Of a stretch of DNA of 64,000 bases, positions 8,375 to 18,239 are shown in pieces. Each line of letters begins with the position of its first letter. Position 1 is the first letter of the stretch. The DNA is from Cognatundibacterium jejuense (GTDB lineage Bacteria; Pseudomonadota; Gammaproteobacteria; Burkholderiales; Burkholderiaceae_D). The stretch is taken from contig NZ_JACOFV010000008.1 of the NCBI RefSeq assembly GCF_014284255.1, forward strand, positions 124,001 through 188,000. The letters run 5' to 3'. The translations under genes were made by a program, and so were the position numbers. The notes below the pieces were generated by a model, which searched no databases, had not been told where the DNA came from, and was given only the letters and a program-made list of their open reading frames with translations.

Positions 8375-9964
8375 CTAACCAAGTTGCAACATAGCTTTAT
8401 TTGTATGCTCTCTATGATCAAGTTTAAACACACCAACGACGCGACTTAAGTGGCTCGCCTGCTCTTGCAACGAAGCAGCTGCAGCTGCGGCCTCTTCGAC
8501 CAGTGCCGCGTTTTGTTGAGTAATCTGATCTATTTGAATGATGGCAGTATTGACCTGATCAATACCTGAACTCTGTTCAGTCGAAGCGGAAGTGATTTCA
8601 TTGATGACGTCATTGACTTTTTGCACGCTGCTTACCACTTCATTCATGGTGGCGCCCGCTTCTGCAACGAGCTGCGTGCCTTGTGTGACTTGTGCGACGG
8701 AGTTATCAATAAGCACTTTAATTTCTTTGGCAGCGCTTGCTGACCTTTGTGCGAGATTTCTGACTTCCGATGCAACCACCGCAAACCCACGCCCTTGTTC
8801 ACCCGCACGTGCCGCCTCGACAGCCGCATTCAATGCCAGAATATTGGTTTGAAATGCAATACCGTCAATAACCGAAATAATATCGACGATTTTTTTAGAA
8901 GAAACATTGATCGAGTCCATGGTATTCACCACACGCGACACCACGTCGCCGCCACGCAGCGCAATCGCGGTTGCCGACTGTGCCAATTGATTCGCCTGGC
9001 GGGCATTATCACTATTGTGTTTCACGGTAGAAGTCAGCTCCTCCATCGAGGATGCGGTTTCTTCTAACGAACCCGCCTGACTTTCTGTACGCGCAGACAA
9101 ATCCATATTACCGTTGGCGATTTGGGTGGATGCCGTGGCAATCGTATCTGTGCCCTGCCGGACTTCACGCACAACAGACAACAGATTGCCATTCATTTCT
9201 TTTAAGGCTTGCAGTAGTTGTCCGGTTTCGTCTTTTGTATCGGCATAAATATCACTACTTAAATCACCCGAAGCGACCGTCTTCGCGATACGCACTGCTG
9301 CTTGTAAAGGTCTGGAAACCACACGTGCTATCCAAAATGCGAGTACCAGGCCCAAACTAACGCTGGCAACACAAAGAAAAATAATCCAGATTTTGGATGA
9401 TTTATAAATTTCAGCACTGGTTTGATACGACGCCATCCCACCATCGACATTGATCTTCACGATCTTGTCAGCAAAGGTCAATATCTGCGCATTTAAAGTT
9501 GACGAAGCACCACGTAGGGTTGCCATCGCTGCGTCTTTATCTCCCGCGCGGGCTTGTTCTCTGATTTTTTTTGATTCAGTCAGGTATTGATCCCACAATT
9601 TGAGGTAATCGGCGTAATAGACCTTTTCTTCATTGGTCGAAATCAATTTGACGTATTGTTCTTCGTATTTTTTAAGTTCGACTGCGTATTCGTCAAAACG
9701 CTTGGCATATTTATCTACGTTGGCGGGGTCACCGGCAGACAAGACTATCTGCATTTCTTGTGTGCGCAAACGTGACATACGCTCTTTAATGCCCATCGCG
9801 GCATTCACACTGGGCATCCAGTTCGCACCCAGATCGACGGTAGTTTGATTAACACTAGAAAGTTGATAGACCGAGAAGATGCCAAGAAAGCTGGTCAATA
9901 TCAGTAAAGAAACGAAGCCCAATAAGAGCTTTGATGCAATTCGTAAATCGTAAAACAATTTCAT
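8375..9964 (-). CDS. Methyl-accepting chemotaxis protein without tether
   Basis: A 529-residue paralogue of the preceding receptor with the same layout: TM1, four-helix-bundle sensor, TM2 near 185-207, HAMP and MA domain. The signalling tip is identical while the periplasmic part has diverged, as expected when ligand range changes. Start ATG 9964 ([10 protein letters not shown]) has GGAG six bases upstream. The C-terminus stops shortly after the MA domain (KAMLQLG) and lacks an xWxxF pentapeptide, so its adaptation probably depends on neighbouring tethered receptors in the same array. Confidence 0.92.
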   Translation of the reverse strand: MKLFYDLRIASKLLLGFVSLLILTSFLGIFSVYQLSSVNQTTVDLGANWMPSVNAAMGIKERMSRLRTQEMQIVLSAGDPANVDKYAKRFDEYAVELKKYEEQYVKLISTNEEKVYYADYLKLWDQYLTESKKIREQARAGDKDAAMATLRGASSTLNAQILTFADKIVKINVDGGMASYQTSAEIYKSSKIWIIFLCVASVSLGLVLAFWIARVVSRPLQAAVRIAKTVASGDLSSDIYADTKDETGQLLQALKEMNGNLLSVVREVRQGTDTIATASTQIANGNMDLSARTESQAGSLEETASSMEELTSTVKHNSDNARQANQLAQSATAIALRGGDVVSRVVNTMDSINVSSKKIVDIISVIDGIAFQTNILALNAAVEAARAGEQGRGFAVVASEVRNLAQRSASAAKEIKVLIDNSVAQVTQGTQLVAEAGATMNEVVSSVQKVNDVINEITSASTEQSSGIDQVNTAIIQIDQITQQNAALVEEAAAAAASLQEQASHLSRVVGVFKLDHREHTNKAMLQLG

Positions 9965-9994
9965 GACGTGCTCCAGAAAAGATCCAGACATCAA

Positions 9995-10265
9995 AAAATG
10001 CTACAAAGACCGAACATCAGATTTGACTATACTACTTAAATATCAAAGAGAAATGACAAGCATAAGAAATTTATAATTCTTTTTGTGAAAATATTAAATT
10101 CAGATTGCACTAAGGCCAATTAAAATAAGGCTATTATTCTGCAAAATCCAACAAAATACACACAACTTCGCGCAATATTCTTAATTTTCATCAAAATTTC
10201 AATTTTCAAAAAAAAACGGAGCCCTGTGGCTCCGTTGATAAAAATACGCTCAGCGAGGTGTTTAT
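9995..10265. other. AT-rich intergenic region with one terminator
   Basis: This stretch between the chemoreceptor start and the phosphoesterase end is very AT-rich and holds no gene I can support. The only clear element is the phosphoesterase terminator at 10208-10235. Confidence 0.5.
10208..10235 (-). terminator. Intrinsic terminator after phosphoesterase gene
   Basis: Minus strand: an 8-bp stem ACGGAGCC/GGCTCCGT with loop ACAG (10235-10216) followed by a long U run (complement of the A run at 10208-10216). It lies 31 bp past the stop codon at 10266. Confidence 0.85.
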
Positions 10266-11705
10266 TTATTCAGCAACGTGATGACATTCCGTGCTTTTTT
10301 CTTGCATTCGGCATTCGGTCATCAGCTGACCATTTTTATTCCAGGCCTGAACTTTCCAGTAATTTGGCTGGCGTTCGAGAGTCATAAAACCAACGTCATT
10401 GGAATTACTAAAATGCGCCAGCTGCGCCGCTGGATAAGGAGTTACGCCAGCAGCCAACGGCGTTTTCAAAGGGATATCCAATGACGACCCGCCGTTGCCT
10501 GACACAAACTGGGTAGGATAATCGTTCGAGAAAGTTAAGGCTTCAAACAAATGCACGTGGCCAGATATTGCGACCTGGATTTTAGGTGAAAACAAACGCG
10601 CCGGATTCACTTCTTGCATGATGTCTTGCAAAGCACCATTACCAGGTTTGACGTCGAGTCCACCACTGACTTTCTTCTCTACGCTTAAACCGAGAATCGG
10701 ATGATGATTGGTGAACAAATTAAAATCTGCTTGTTCTGCCAATTGATTGACTGCTTTCATCTGATCCAGATAGATCTGATGCGAAGGATCTGTTTTAGGG
10801 ATATTTTTATAAGGCACTTTAGAGGAATCAAACACAATGAATTGTGCTGATTGACCGCCGACGCTACCCAATGGAACTGCATACGGCGCGCTGTAATCGC
10901 CAGTCATATCATCCTGATCCAGATTGCAATCACGCCCCGCTTGCAAAGCGCGTGGATCCATGAAGCGCCACCAGCCTTGTCCGGCGCGAACGCAGCTTTC
11001 ATGGTTACCACGTACCACCACCCATGGTGCGGCATTCAATAAAGCTTGCGCCGGGCTGAAAAAATCTGCCTGCCAGGTATCCCAACCATAACCCCAAGGA
11101 CTGCCCGCACATTCAGGATGACCTTCCGGACATGAGTTCTCGCGATATTGATAATCGCCAACGTGCAATACGAGATCCGGTTTAAATTTAGCCGCCGTTT
11201 CTACCATAGAACGGAACGCCCATTTTTCGCCGTCATTACATGGCTGAAAATAATTATCAGCCGCCTTTAAACGGCAGCCACTATCACCGACCACGACGAT
11301 TTTCTGCACCACGGCTTTGGGCACTGGTAAATCGTGGCCAGCAATGCTGGCGGTTTTAGTCGTTTTAGACAGAGACGCTTCACAAGTCAGTACTGGAAAC
11401 TCGGAAGGCTTAGAAGCATCAGGCTTACTTGCCGTTTTGCGCTGCGCGACCGTTGCCGCTGCTGCACGTACCGACATCGTTTGCGCTACGCCATCTTGCA
11501 TCAACGCCGGACATACGGTATCAGTGGTAATTGCCCGCGCAATCGCTTGCCCATTCTCACCCATCACAACCCAGGAGGCCTGCAAAGAAGGACTATTATT
11601 TTTGACGCTGACAGGTACTGCCTGCTTCGTCGCCAAGCTGCTACACGCGGCCAGACTGATAATGCTGCTCATCAGCGCAAGGCGACGCATCCATTGTTGT
11701 TTCAA
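10266..11705 (-). CDS. Lipoprotein metallophosphoesterase (purple acid phosphatase-like)
   Basis: A 479-residue calcineurin-like phosphoesterase. The signal peptide ends in a lipobox (ISLAAC, Cys21), so it is likely membrane-anchored facing the periplasm. Metal-binding blocks are GDSGCR (about 150), HVGDYQYR, the catalytic RGNHESC block, TNHHPILG, and the final SGHVHLFEA. The spread between blocks resembles purple acid or alkaline phosphatase-like exported enzymes. Substrate unknown. The gene is monocistronic with its own terminator. ATG 11705 has a GGAGAAG-like site upstream. Confidence 0.88.
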   Translation of the reverse strand: MKQQWMRRLALMSSIISLAACSSLATKQAVPVSVKNNSPSLQASWVVMGENGQAIARAITTDTVCPALMQDGVAQTMSVRAAAATVAQRKTASKPDASKPSEFPVLTCEASLSKTTKTASIAGHDLPVPKAVVQKIVVVGDSGCRLKAADNYFQPCNDGEKWAFRSMVETAAKFKPDLVLHVGDYQYRENSCPEGHPECAGSPWGYGWDTWQADFFSPAQALLNAAPWVVVRGNHESCVRAGQGWWRFMDPRALQAGRDCNLDQDDMTGDYSAPYAVPLGSVGGQSAQFIVFDSSKVPYKNIPKTDPSHQIYLDQMKAVNQLAEQADFNLFTNHHPILGLSVEKKVSGGLDVKPGNGALQDIMQEVNPARLFSPKIQVAISGHVHLFEALTFSNDYPTQFVSGNGGSSLDIPLKTPLAAGVTPYPAAQLAHFSNSNDVGFMTLERQPNYWKVQAWNKNGQLMTECRMQEKSTECHHVAE

Positions 11706-11866
11706 TTTACTTCTCCTATTGAGTGAAGTTCTGTTGTGACCAAAAAGTAGTGAGGCTCAATCGCAGGCGCCATAGTATGCGAGGAGCATGGCTGGAAAAT
11801 TAAACCTGGCTTAAAAACACCATGAAGGTATTGCAGGGCAAGTGCAACCCATCCTGCAAATTTTTC

Positions 11867-13045
11867 TTATTTCGCCCCAACCGCCTTATACGCCAGGCGC
11901 TTAAAATCAAACGAAAACGGATACCAGAAGCTCATCAACCGCTGTGTCATTAACACACCAGCAATATGGTGACGAGGTGAAATCCACCAGTGTGTCCCCG
12001 CGATGCCGCCCCACTCAAACTCGCCTTCCGATCCTTGTGGATCGATCGAAGAAGGGCGTAAAGTGACCGCACCGCCGTAGCCAAATCCCTTGCCTGGTAC
12101 ATCGCCTATGCCCGGAAAACTAATACCTGTGCCGGCAGGCAAGTGATTTTGCATCATCAGATGTAAAGTTTCTGGCTTTAACAATGCGTCACCACCGGGA
12201 AGCATGCTGCGCAGCAGCGCCAGCATATCGTGCATGCTGGAGACCAGACCACCGCCACCCGACAGGCGTGGCACTGGCGTCACAAATGCGCCCGGGTAGG
12301 GTGATTTATCCAGACGGCGCAAACCACGCTTTAAGATATTTTCAGGGTCTGCGCCAGCGTAGTAGGCCGCCAATCTGTCTTGCTTACTTTCTGGCACAAA
12401 GAAACTGGTGTCGTCCATGCCCAAAGGATTGAGTATGCGCAGACGAATAAATTGTTCAAAATTTCTGCCACTGACCACTTCAACAACGCGCGACAAGACA
12501 TCGGTCGCAATGGAATACTGCCACGCAGTACCTGGATGAAAACTTAAAGGCAGAGGTTCCAACACGGTAATCATTTCTTCCAGTGTTTGAAATGCATTTA
12601 AGACTTTGCGCTCGTTATACGCTTTGTACATCATGCTGCCATGGTCTAACAAACCATAACTTAAACCGGAAGTGTGATTCAGTAACTGACGGATGGTGAT
12701 AGATGAACGTGCAGGCTCGGTATCGTCGAGACTGGTCGCATGCGGCTTTAAGACTCGACGGTTTCCGAGTTGCGGTAAGTATTTCTCAACTGCATCATCC
12801 AGCGCCAGCTTGCCATCATCCATCAAGATCAAAATGGCGATCGACGTGATCAGTTTCGTATTTGAAAATACCCTGAACAAATGATCATCACGTAAGGCAA
12901 TGTCGTTTTCTTTATCCGCCCAGCCCAGACAATGTTGGTGCACCAGATCTTGCCCCACTAGCACCGCGGTTGATACGCCGGCCAGTATCTGGCGATCGAC
13001 GTATTTTTGCATTGATGAATTTACTTCACTGAAATCGTAAGTCAT
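11867..13045 (-). CDS. Serine hydrolase of the beta-lactamase / EstB esterase family
   Basis: Class C beta-lactamase-fold hydrolase of about 392 residues. The nucleophile motif SxxK appears as SNTK (FRVFSNTKLIT, about residue 67), the YxN-like motif as WQYSIATDVLSRVVE (about 176), and the third motif around GIAGTHWW (about 350). Such proteins act as esterases, D-amino acid peptidases or related hydrolases; true antibiotic hydrolysis is unlikely for this subgroup. No signal peptide is visible. ATG 13045 (MTYDFSEV) is preferred over an upstream TTG. The next gene is divergent. Confidence 0.85.
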   Translation of the reverse strand: MTYDFSEVNSSMQKYVDRQILAGVSTAVLVGQDLVHQHCLGWADKENDIALRDDHLFRVFSNTKLITSIAILILMDDGKLALDDAVEKYLPQLGNRRVLKPHATSLDDTEPARSSITIRQLLNHTSGLSYGLLDHGSMMYKAYNERKVLNAFQTLEEMITVLEPLPLSFHPGTAWQYSIATDVLSRVVEVVSGRNFEQFIRLRILNPLGMDDTSFFVPESKQDRLAAYYAGADPENILKRGLRRLDKSPYPGAFVTPVPRLSGGGGLVSSMHDMLALLRSMLPGGDALLKPETLHLMMQNHLPAGTGISFPGIGDVPGKGFGYGGAVTLRPSSIDPQGSEGEFEWGGIAGTHWWISPRHHIAGVLMTQRLMSFWYPFSFDFKRLAYKAVGAK

Positions 13046-13143
13046 ATCGTTTATGATCAATTTTAAAATGCGGCAACGGTTTGAATCATAGTTGCCCAGA
13101 CTCTGCTTTTTTATTTAAGTCGCTATCTTACTACTCTGCCACC

Positions 13144-14409
13144 ATGACCATCTCTTCGCCACGTGATTTTCTGCTTTCTCTCTACCAGACCGCTGTCGAT
13201 GCCGTCAGCGCCGACAAATGTTTGCCTGCGTTTTTACCACCGCCACCCAAAGGGCGCACCATTGTGATTGGGGCTGGCAAAGCCGCGGCGGCCATGGCGC
13301 GCACGGTGGAGCAACATTGGCAAGGAGAATTGTCCGGACTCGTGGTGACGCGTTATGGTCACGGCGCAGCATGCCAGCATATCGAAGTGATCGAAGCAGC
13401 GCATCCTGTCCCAGATGTCGCCGGACAACAAGCAGCGCAGCGTATCTTGCAAATGGTACAAGGTTTAAGTGAGGATGATTTGGTTCTGTGTCTGATTTCT
13501 GGCGGTGGTTCGGCGCTGCTGGCATTGCCAGCGGAAGGGATTAGCTTAGAACAAAAGCAAGCCATCAACAAAGCCCTGCTCAAAAGTGGCGCAGCGATTG
13601 ATGAAATGAATTGCGTACGCAAACATTTATCAGCAATCAAAGGCGGACGCCTTGGACTGGCGTGCGCTCCGGCGCGGGTCGTGACTTTGCTGATCTCCGA
13701 TGTACCAGGTGATGATGCGAATATCATCGCTAGTGGGCCAACGCTACCGGATGACAGCACATGCGCCGATGCCTTAGCGATTTTGCAAAAATATGCGATC
13801 GCCGTTCCAGCGACGATTGTTGAACACTTGCAATCAGGTCGTGGCGAAACACCCGATTCCAGCGACCCGCGTTTTGCCCGCCATAGCCACCACATCATCG
13901 CGACCGCTCAACACGCTTTAGACGCCGCAGCGTATGCCGCGGGCGAGGCGGGTATGACGGCTCATATTTTGTCTGACGGCATCGAAGGCGAGGCGCGCGA
14001 TATCGGCGTCATGCATGCAGCGATTGCCCGGCAAGTTGCCAAAAACGGTCAACCTTTTCAAAAGCCGTGCGTCATACTTTCAGGTGGAGAAACCACGGTC
14101 ACCGTGCGCGGTAATGGTCGCGGCGGGCGTAATGCAGAATTTTTATTGAGTCTGGTGGTCGCCTTAGATGGTCATCCTGACATCTATGCACTGGCCTGTG
14201 ATACCGATGGTATTGATGGCTCAGAAGACAATGCCGGCGCGGTTTGCGACCCCGGATCGTTGCAGCGCGCGAGTGAAAATGATTTATATCCAAAAACGAT
14301 GTTGGAAAACAACGATGCTTATACGTTTTTCTCAACATTAGAAAATTTAATCATTAGTGGCCCCACCCGCACCAACGTGAATGATTTCAGAGCAATTTTG
14401 GTTTTGTGA
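13144..14409 (+). CDS. ttuD: Glycerate 2-kinase (MOFRL family, formerly called hydroxypyruvate reductase)
   Basis: A protein of 421 residues from ATG 13144 (MTISSPRDF). It contains the glycerate kinase GAGKAAAAMA and LISGGGSALL loops, LISDVPGDD, and the C-terminal MOFRL block GGRNAEFLL with DTDGIDGSEDNAGA. These enzymes phosphorylate glycerate to 2-phosphoglycerate in the glyoxylate/tartronate-semialdehyde or tartrate routes. In this window glyoxylate would come from ureidoglycolate lyase, a plausible but unproven link. Upstream in-frame TTG 13081 would add 21 residues without family similarity and was not used. The likely promoter of the downstream ABC operon overlaps its stop codon. Confidence 0.9.
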   Translation: MTISSPRDFLLSLYQTAVDAVSADKCLPAFLPPPPKGRTIVIGAGKAAAAMARTVEQHWQGELSGLVVTRYGHGAACQHIEVIEAAHPVPDVAGQQAAQRILQMVQGLSEDDLVLCLISGGGSALLALPAEGISLEQKQAINKALLKSGAAIDEMNCVRKHLSAIKGGRLGLACAPARVVTLLISDVPGDDANIIASGPTLPDDSTCADALAILQKYAIAVPATIVEHLQSGRGETPDSSDPRFARHSHHIIATAQHALDAAAYAAGEAGMTAHILSDGIEGEARDIGVMHAAIARQVAKNGQPFQKPCVILSGGETTVTVRGNGRGGRNAEFLLSLVVALDGHPDIYALACDTDGIDGSEDNAGAVCDPGSLQRASENDLYPKTMLENNDAYTFFSTLENLIISGPTRTNVNDFRAILVL

Positions 14410-14433
14410 ATCTACCCCAAGGGGATTTATAAT
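14404..14433 (+). promoter_or_regulatory. Candidate promoter of nucleoside ABC operon
   Basis: TTGTGA (14404-14409), 18-bp spacer, perfect TATAAT (14428-14433). It overlaps the end of the glycerate kinase gene. A start near 14440 would give a 5' leader of about 185 nt before GTG 14624. Confidence 0.5.
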
Positions 14434-14439
14434 GCTGCC

Positions 14440-14623
14440 TGAATACTCAACATGCCTATTTCATGATGATGTCCGCGCTGCAATCTCCCTAACCTGAGTT
14501 GTTGTCGCTGTTTTTATGCTGGTCATCTTGCTTCAAGGGATCAGGTTTTTTCTGCTGCCCTCAGGCTTATTTTAAGCGCTCCCTCTCGCATTGAGCGCTG
14601 ATATACATGTTGGAAAGGTACAC
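14440..14623 (+). promoter_or_regulatory. Long untranslated leader of the ABC operon with inverted repeats
   Basis: The leader contains GCCTGA near its 5' end complementary to TCAGGC near 14560, and a local hairpin AGGGATCAG / CTGCTGCCCT whose loop is T-rich. It ends in GGAAAGG five bases before the GTG start. I recognise no riboswitch class. The length and the mutually exclusive pairing options suggest a control element, but this is inference. Confidence 0.3.
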
Positions 14624-16180
14624 GTGACTTCTACTGCTTCACCGATATTGCCCCGATTAGCGCTCGCTGATATTTGCAAAAGCTACCCTGCGGTCGTCGC
14701 CAACGACCATATTCATCTGAGCGTTGCCCCTGGTGAAATCCATGCAGTGTTGGGCGAAAATGGTGCTGGCAAATCCACGTTAATGAAAATTATTTTTGGT
14801 GCCGTCAAACCTGATTCTGGTCGCATGCTCTGGAATGGTCAAGAGGTCAACATTGCCAACCCGCAAGATGCGCGTAAGTTAGGTATCTCGATGGTGTTTC
14901 AGCATTTTTCGCTGTTTGACACGCTCACAGTCACAGAAAATATTGCACTGGGTCTGGATGCTGGTGTTGATATGGAGGCGCTGGCAGAACAAATTCGTCA
15001 AACTGGTGCGAATTACGGTCTAGAGCTGGAACCGCATCGCCATGTGCATACCTTGTCCGTCGGTGAACGACAGCGTGTAGAAATTGTCCGCGCCCTCCTC
15101 ACCCATCCACAATTGTTGATCCTTGACGAACCGACCTCGGTTCTGACTCCCCAGGCAGTACAAAAACTCTTCGTGACCTTGCGCAAAATTGCCGCTGAAG
15201 GATGCAGCATTTTGTACATCAGCCATAAGCTCGATGAAATCCGCGAACTCTGCCATTCAGCGACCGTGATGCGTATGGGCAAAGTGACCGGGCATTGTGA
15301 TCCGGCGAAAGAAACTGCCGCCAGCCTGTCGCGCCTCATGATCGGCGATACGATTCCACAACACACCCCGGATAAAACAAGTCAGACTGGCGCATCAAAA
15401 TTGCGCATACAACAACTGACACTACCCAAAGCGCATGCGTTTGCAACCGCACTCGATGATATCAATCTGGAATTATTTGCCGGAGAAATCGTTGGTATTG
15501 CTGGCGTTTCAGGCAATGGGCAACAAGAATTACTTGCCGCTTTGTCCGGCGAAGACCGTCGTCCGGCAGCCAAAATGATCACGCTAAAAGGCCAGCCAGT
15601 CGGCAACCGCGGCCCGAACGCCCGACGTGATCTGGGACAAAGTCTGGTACCAGAAGAGCGCCTCGGTCGCGGTGCCGTGCCAGAACTGAGCCTGACCGAC
15701 AATATGTTGCTGTCTCAGCAAAAAGCACCGTTTGTCCGGCATGGCATGATTAATTTTAAACACACGATACAGGCCGCGAGCGACATCATCAGCCGTTTCC
15801 GCGTGAAAGCCTCTGGCCCGGCAGCGCTGGCGCGCAGCTTGTCGGGCGGCAATTTACAAAAATTTATTGTCGGTCGGGAAATCATGCGTGAACCGGAAGT
15901 GTTCATCGTTGCTCAGCCTACCTGGGGCGTGGACGTCGGTGCCGCAGCACAAATTCATGCAGAAATCCGCAAACTGAAACAAGCGGGTTGCGCGGTGTTA
16001 GTCATTTCTGAAGAACTCGACGAATTGTTTGAATTATGTGATCGCATGCATGTGATCGCCAAAGGCCGTTTGTCGCCATCCATTGCGACCGAACTGGCCA
16101 GCAGAGAACAGATAGGATTGTGGATGAGTGGTTTATGGGACGTGAACGCGACCAGAAATACAGGGGTCGCTTATGCTTAA
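14624..16180 (+). CDS. Nucleoside/purine ABC importer, ATP-binding protein (two ABC domains)
   Basis: About 518 residues with tandem ABC domains. The first has Walker A GENGAGKST, a Q-loop in SMVFQHFSLFDTLT, signature LSVGERQRVEIVRALL and Walker B LLILDEPTS. The second has a degenerate Walker A (GVSGNGQQELL), signature LSGGNLQKFIVGREI and a Walker B-like FIVAQPTWGVD. This is typical of carbohydrate/nucleoside-type (YufO/BmpB class) ATPases working with BMP-type binding proteins. GTG 14624 is chosen because GGAAAGG lies five bases upstream; an in-frame TTG at 14591 lacks a site. Its end overlaps the permease start by eight bases. Confidence 0.9.
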   Translation: MTSTASPILPRLALADICKSYPAVVANDHIHLSVAPGEIHAVLGENGAGKSTLMKIIFGAVKPDSGRMLWNGQEVNIANPQDARKLGISMVFQHFSLFDTLTVTENIALGLDAGVDMEALAEQIRQTGANYGLELEPHRHVHTLSVGERQRVEIVRALLTHPQLLILDEPTSVLTPQAVQKLFVTLRKIAAEGCSILYISHKLDEIRELCHSATVMRMGKVTGHCDPAKETAASLSRLMIGDTIPQHTPDKTSQTGASKLRIQQLTLPKAHAFATALDDINLELFAGEIVGIAGVSGNGQQELLAALSGEDRRPAAKMITLKGQPVGNRGPNARRDLGQSLVPEERLGRGAVPELSLTDNMLLSQQKAPFVRHGMINFKHTIQAASDIISRFRVKASGPAALARSLSGGNLQKFIVGREIMREPEVFIVAQPTWGVDVGAAAQIHAEIRKLKQAGCAVLVISEELDELFELCDRMHVIAKGRLSPSIATELASREQIGLWMSGLWDVNATRNTGVAYA

Positions 16181-17240
16181 GCTGGAACTACGCGCTGCGT
16201 CGTCGCGCAATATGGCGTATTTGTCGCCCGTCCTGGCCTTGGCGCTGACGATATTTTTTGGTGGTCTGGTATTTCTGGCCTTGGGCAAAAATCCCTTGGT
16301 TGGCCTGCAAGTCTTTTTGATTGAACCCGTCCGCAATGCCCCGGCGATTGCCGAGCTGCTCATGAAAACCACGCCGCTGGTGTTATGCGCACTTGGTTTG
16401 TCGGTCTGTTATCGCGCCAATGTCTGGAATATCGGTGCGGAGGGTCAACTGATTGCGGGTGGTCTGGCAGCAGGTTCAACGATTTTGTTTTTTGATAATG
16501 GTACGCCTGGCTTATCTGGCGGCACGGTATTGGTGCTGGCAACGTTGGCTGGTGTCATCGGTGGCAGTTTGTGGGCATCGATCACTGCGCTGTTGAAGGA
16601 TAAATTTCACGCCAATGAAATTCTGGTCTCGTTGATGCTGACCTACATCGCGCAATTGTTGTTGATGTATGCAGTCAATGGTCCATTAAAAGATCCGAAT
16701 GGCATGAATTTTCCACAATCTAAAGTATTTTCCAGCGAATACCTATTGCCACATTTAATGGCTGGCAGCCGCTTGCATATTGGTTTTGTGGTGATGTTGA
16801 TTGCCAGTGCAGTGATGGCGGTGTTTGTGTATCGCAGCTTTGCCGGTTATCGCTTAACGGTGGGTGGGCTGGCGCCGCTGGCGGCACGTTATGCCGGGTT
16901 TTCGAGCCGCAAAGCCTTGTGGACATCCTTGCTGATCTCCGGTGGTTTTGCTGGCATGGCGGGCGCGTTTGAAGTGGCGGGACCTATCGGTCAGGTGCTG
17001 CCTTCGATTTCACCTGGCTATGGTTTTGCGGCGATTATTGTCGCGTTTATCGGGCGCCTGAATCCGATCGGCAGTATTTTGGGTGGTCTGGTGTTGTCGC
17101 TGTTTTATCTCGGTGGCGAATTAGCGCAATCACGCCTTGGTTTGCCCTCTGCCATTACCGGTCTGTTTCAAGGCATGTTGTTGTTCTTGCTGTTGGCTTG
17201 CGACACGCTGATTAATTACCGCCTTCGTTGGAAGAAATAA
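16173..17240 (+). CDS. Nucleoside ABC importer permease 1
   Basis: A 355-residue integral membrane protein of the BPD_transp_2 family with about ten hydrophobic helices. It contains YRANVWNIGAEGQLIAGG (about 84-101), a hallmark of the YufP class of nucleoside permeases, and FHANEILVSLMLTYIA. ATG 16173 lies within the end of the ATPase gene, suggesting translational coupling. It pairs with the next permease to form the membrane channel. Confidence 0.92.
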   Translation: MLKLELRAASSRNMAYLSPVLALALTIFFGGLVFLALGKNPLVGLQVFLIEPVRNAPAIAELLMKTTPLVLCALGLSVCYRANVWNIGAEGQLIAGGLAAGSTILFFDNGTPGLSGGTVLVLATLAGVIGGSLWASITALLKDKFHANEILVSLMLTYIAQLLLMYAVNGPLKDPNGMNFPQSKVFSSEYLLPHLMAGSRLHIGFVVMLIASAVMAVFVYRSFAGYRLTVGGLAPLAARYAGFSSRKALWTSLLISGGFAGMAGAFEVAGPIGQVLPSISPGYGFAAIIVAFIGRLNPIGSILGGLVLSLFYLGGELAQSRLGLPSAITGLFQGMLLFLLLACDTLINYRLRWKK

Positions 17241-17245
17241 GCATC

Positions 17246-18157
17246 ATGGAAAATTTTGCAGCTCTTATCGCCGCCTCCATCAATTCTGGAACACCGTTAC
17301 TGATCGCCGCCCTTGGCTTGCTGATCAATGAACGTGCAGGTGTGCTCAATCTGGGTGCGGAAGGCATGATGTTGGTCGCCGCAATTGTTGGTTTTGCCGT
17401 CGCCCATCAAACGAATGTACCAGCGCTTGGCTTTTTAGCAGGTGCCGTTGCAGGCATGTTGATGGCGAGCTTATTCGCGTGGCTGGCATTGGTACTGGCA
17501 ACCAATCAGGTCGCCACCGGTCTGGCGTTGTCGATCTTTGGCGCGGGTCTTTCGGCGTTTATCGGTCAGTCCTTTGTTGGTCAATCTTTGGCACCAGGCA
17601 GCCACGGCATACCGTTCCTGGCGGAGATCCCATTTTTTGGCAAAGCCTTATTTGATCAGCATTGGGCCGTGTATTTCAGCCTGGCTTTGTGTGCTGGCAT
17701 CATCTGGTTTTTGTATCGCACCCGTGCCGGTCTGGTCTTACGTGCCATTGGTGAATCGCCAGAATCAGCACATGCACTGGGTTATCCGGTTCGTAAAATC
17801 CGTTATGTGGCGCTGCTGTTTAGTGGTGCATGCTGCGGGATTGCTGGTGCGTATTTGTCTATCGTTTACACGCCAATGTGGGTAGAAGGTCTGGTTGCGG
17901 GACGCGGATGGATCGCTTTGGCGCTGACCACTTTTGCGACCTGGCGTCCGGCACGAGTCTTGCTCGGTGCATTGCTATTCGGTAGCGTGACGATATTGCA
18001 GTTTTATTTCCAGTCAATCGGCATTGCGATTCCTTCCCAGATTTTGTCTATGCTGCCGTATGTGGCAACCATCGTGGTACTGGTACTGATTTCACGCAAT
18101 CCGGATTGGATACGTTTGAATATGCCAGCCTCGCTGGGTAAGCCATTCCGTCCTTGA
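17246..18157 (+). CDS. Nucleoside ABC importer permease 2
   Basis: About 303 residues, BPD_transp_2 family, YufQ class, with NERAGVLNLGAEGMMLV near the N-terminus as the counterpart of the motif in permease 1, and eight to nine hydrophobic helices. ATG 17246 (MENFAALIA) is preferred over an upstream TTG because the family starts here. It follows permease 1 by five bases and would form a heterodimeric channel with it. Confidence 0.92.
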   Translation: MENFAALIAASINSGTPLLIAALGLLINERAGVLNLGAEGMMLVAAIVGFAVAHQTNVPALGFLAGAVAGMLMASLFAWLALVLATNQVATGLALSIFGAGLSAFIGQSFVGQSLAPGSHGIPFLAEIPFFGKALFDQHWAVYFSLALCAGIIWFLYRTRAGLVLRAIGESPESAHALGYPVRKIRYVALLFSGACCGIAGAYLSIVYTPMWVEGLVAGRGWIALALTTFATWRPARVLLGALLFGSVTILQFYFQSIGIAIPSQILSMLPYVATIVVLVLISRNPDWIRLNMPASLGKPFRP

Positions 18158-18239
18158 TTTGTAACGTGGGTGTTTTGCAGCAAGTGTTAGAAATTAGATT
18201 AAAGTTTAAAAACCATTTTTTGTTCACCGAAGGAAACTG

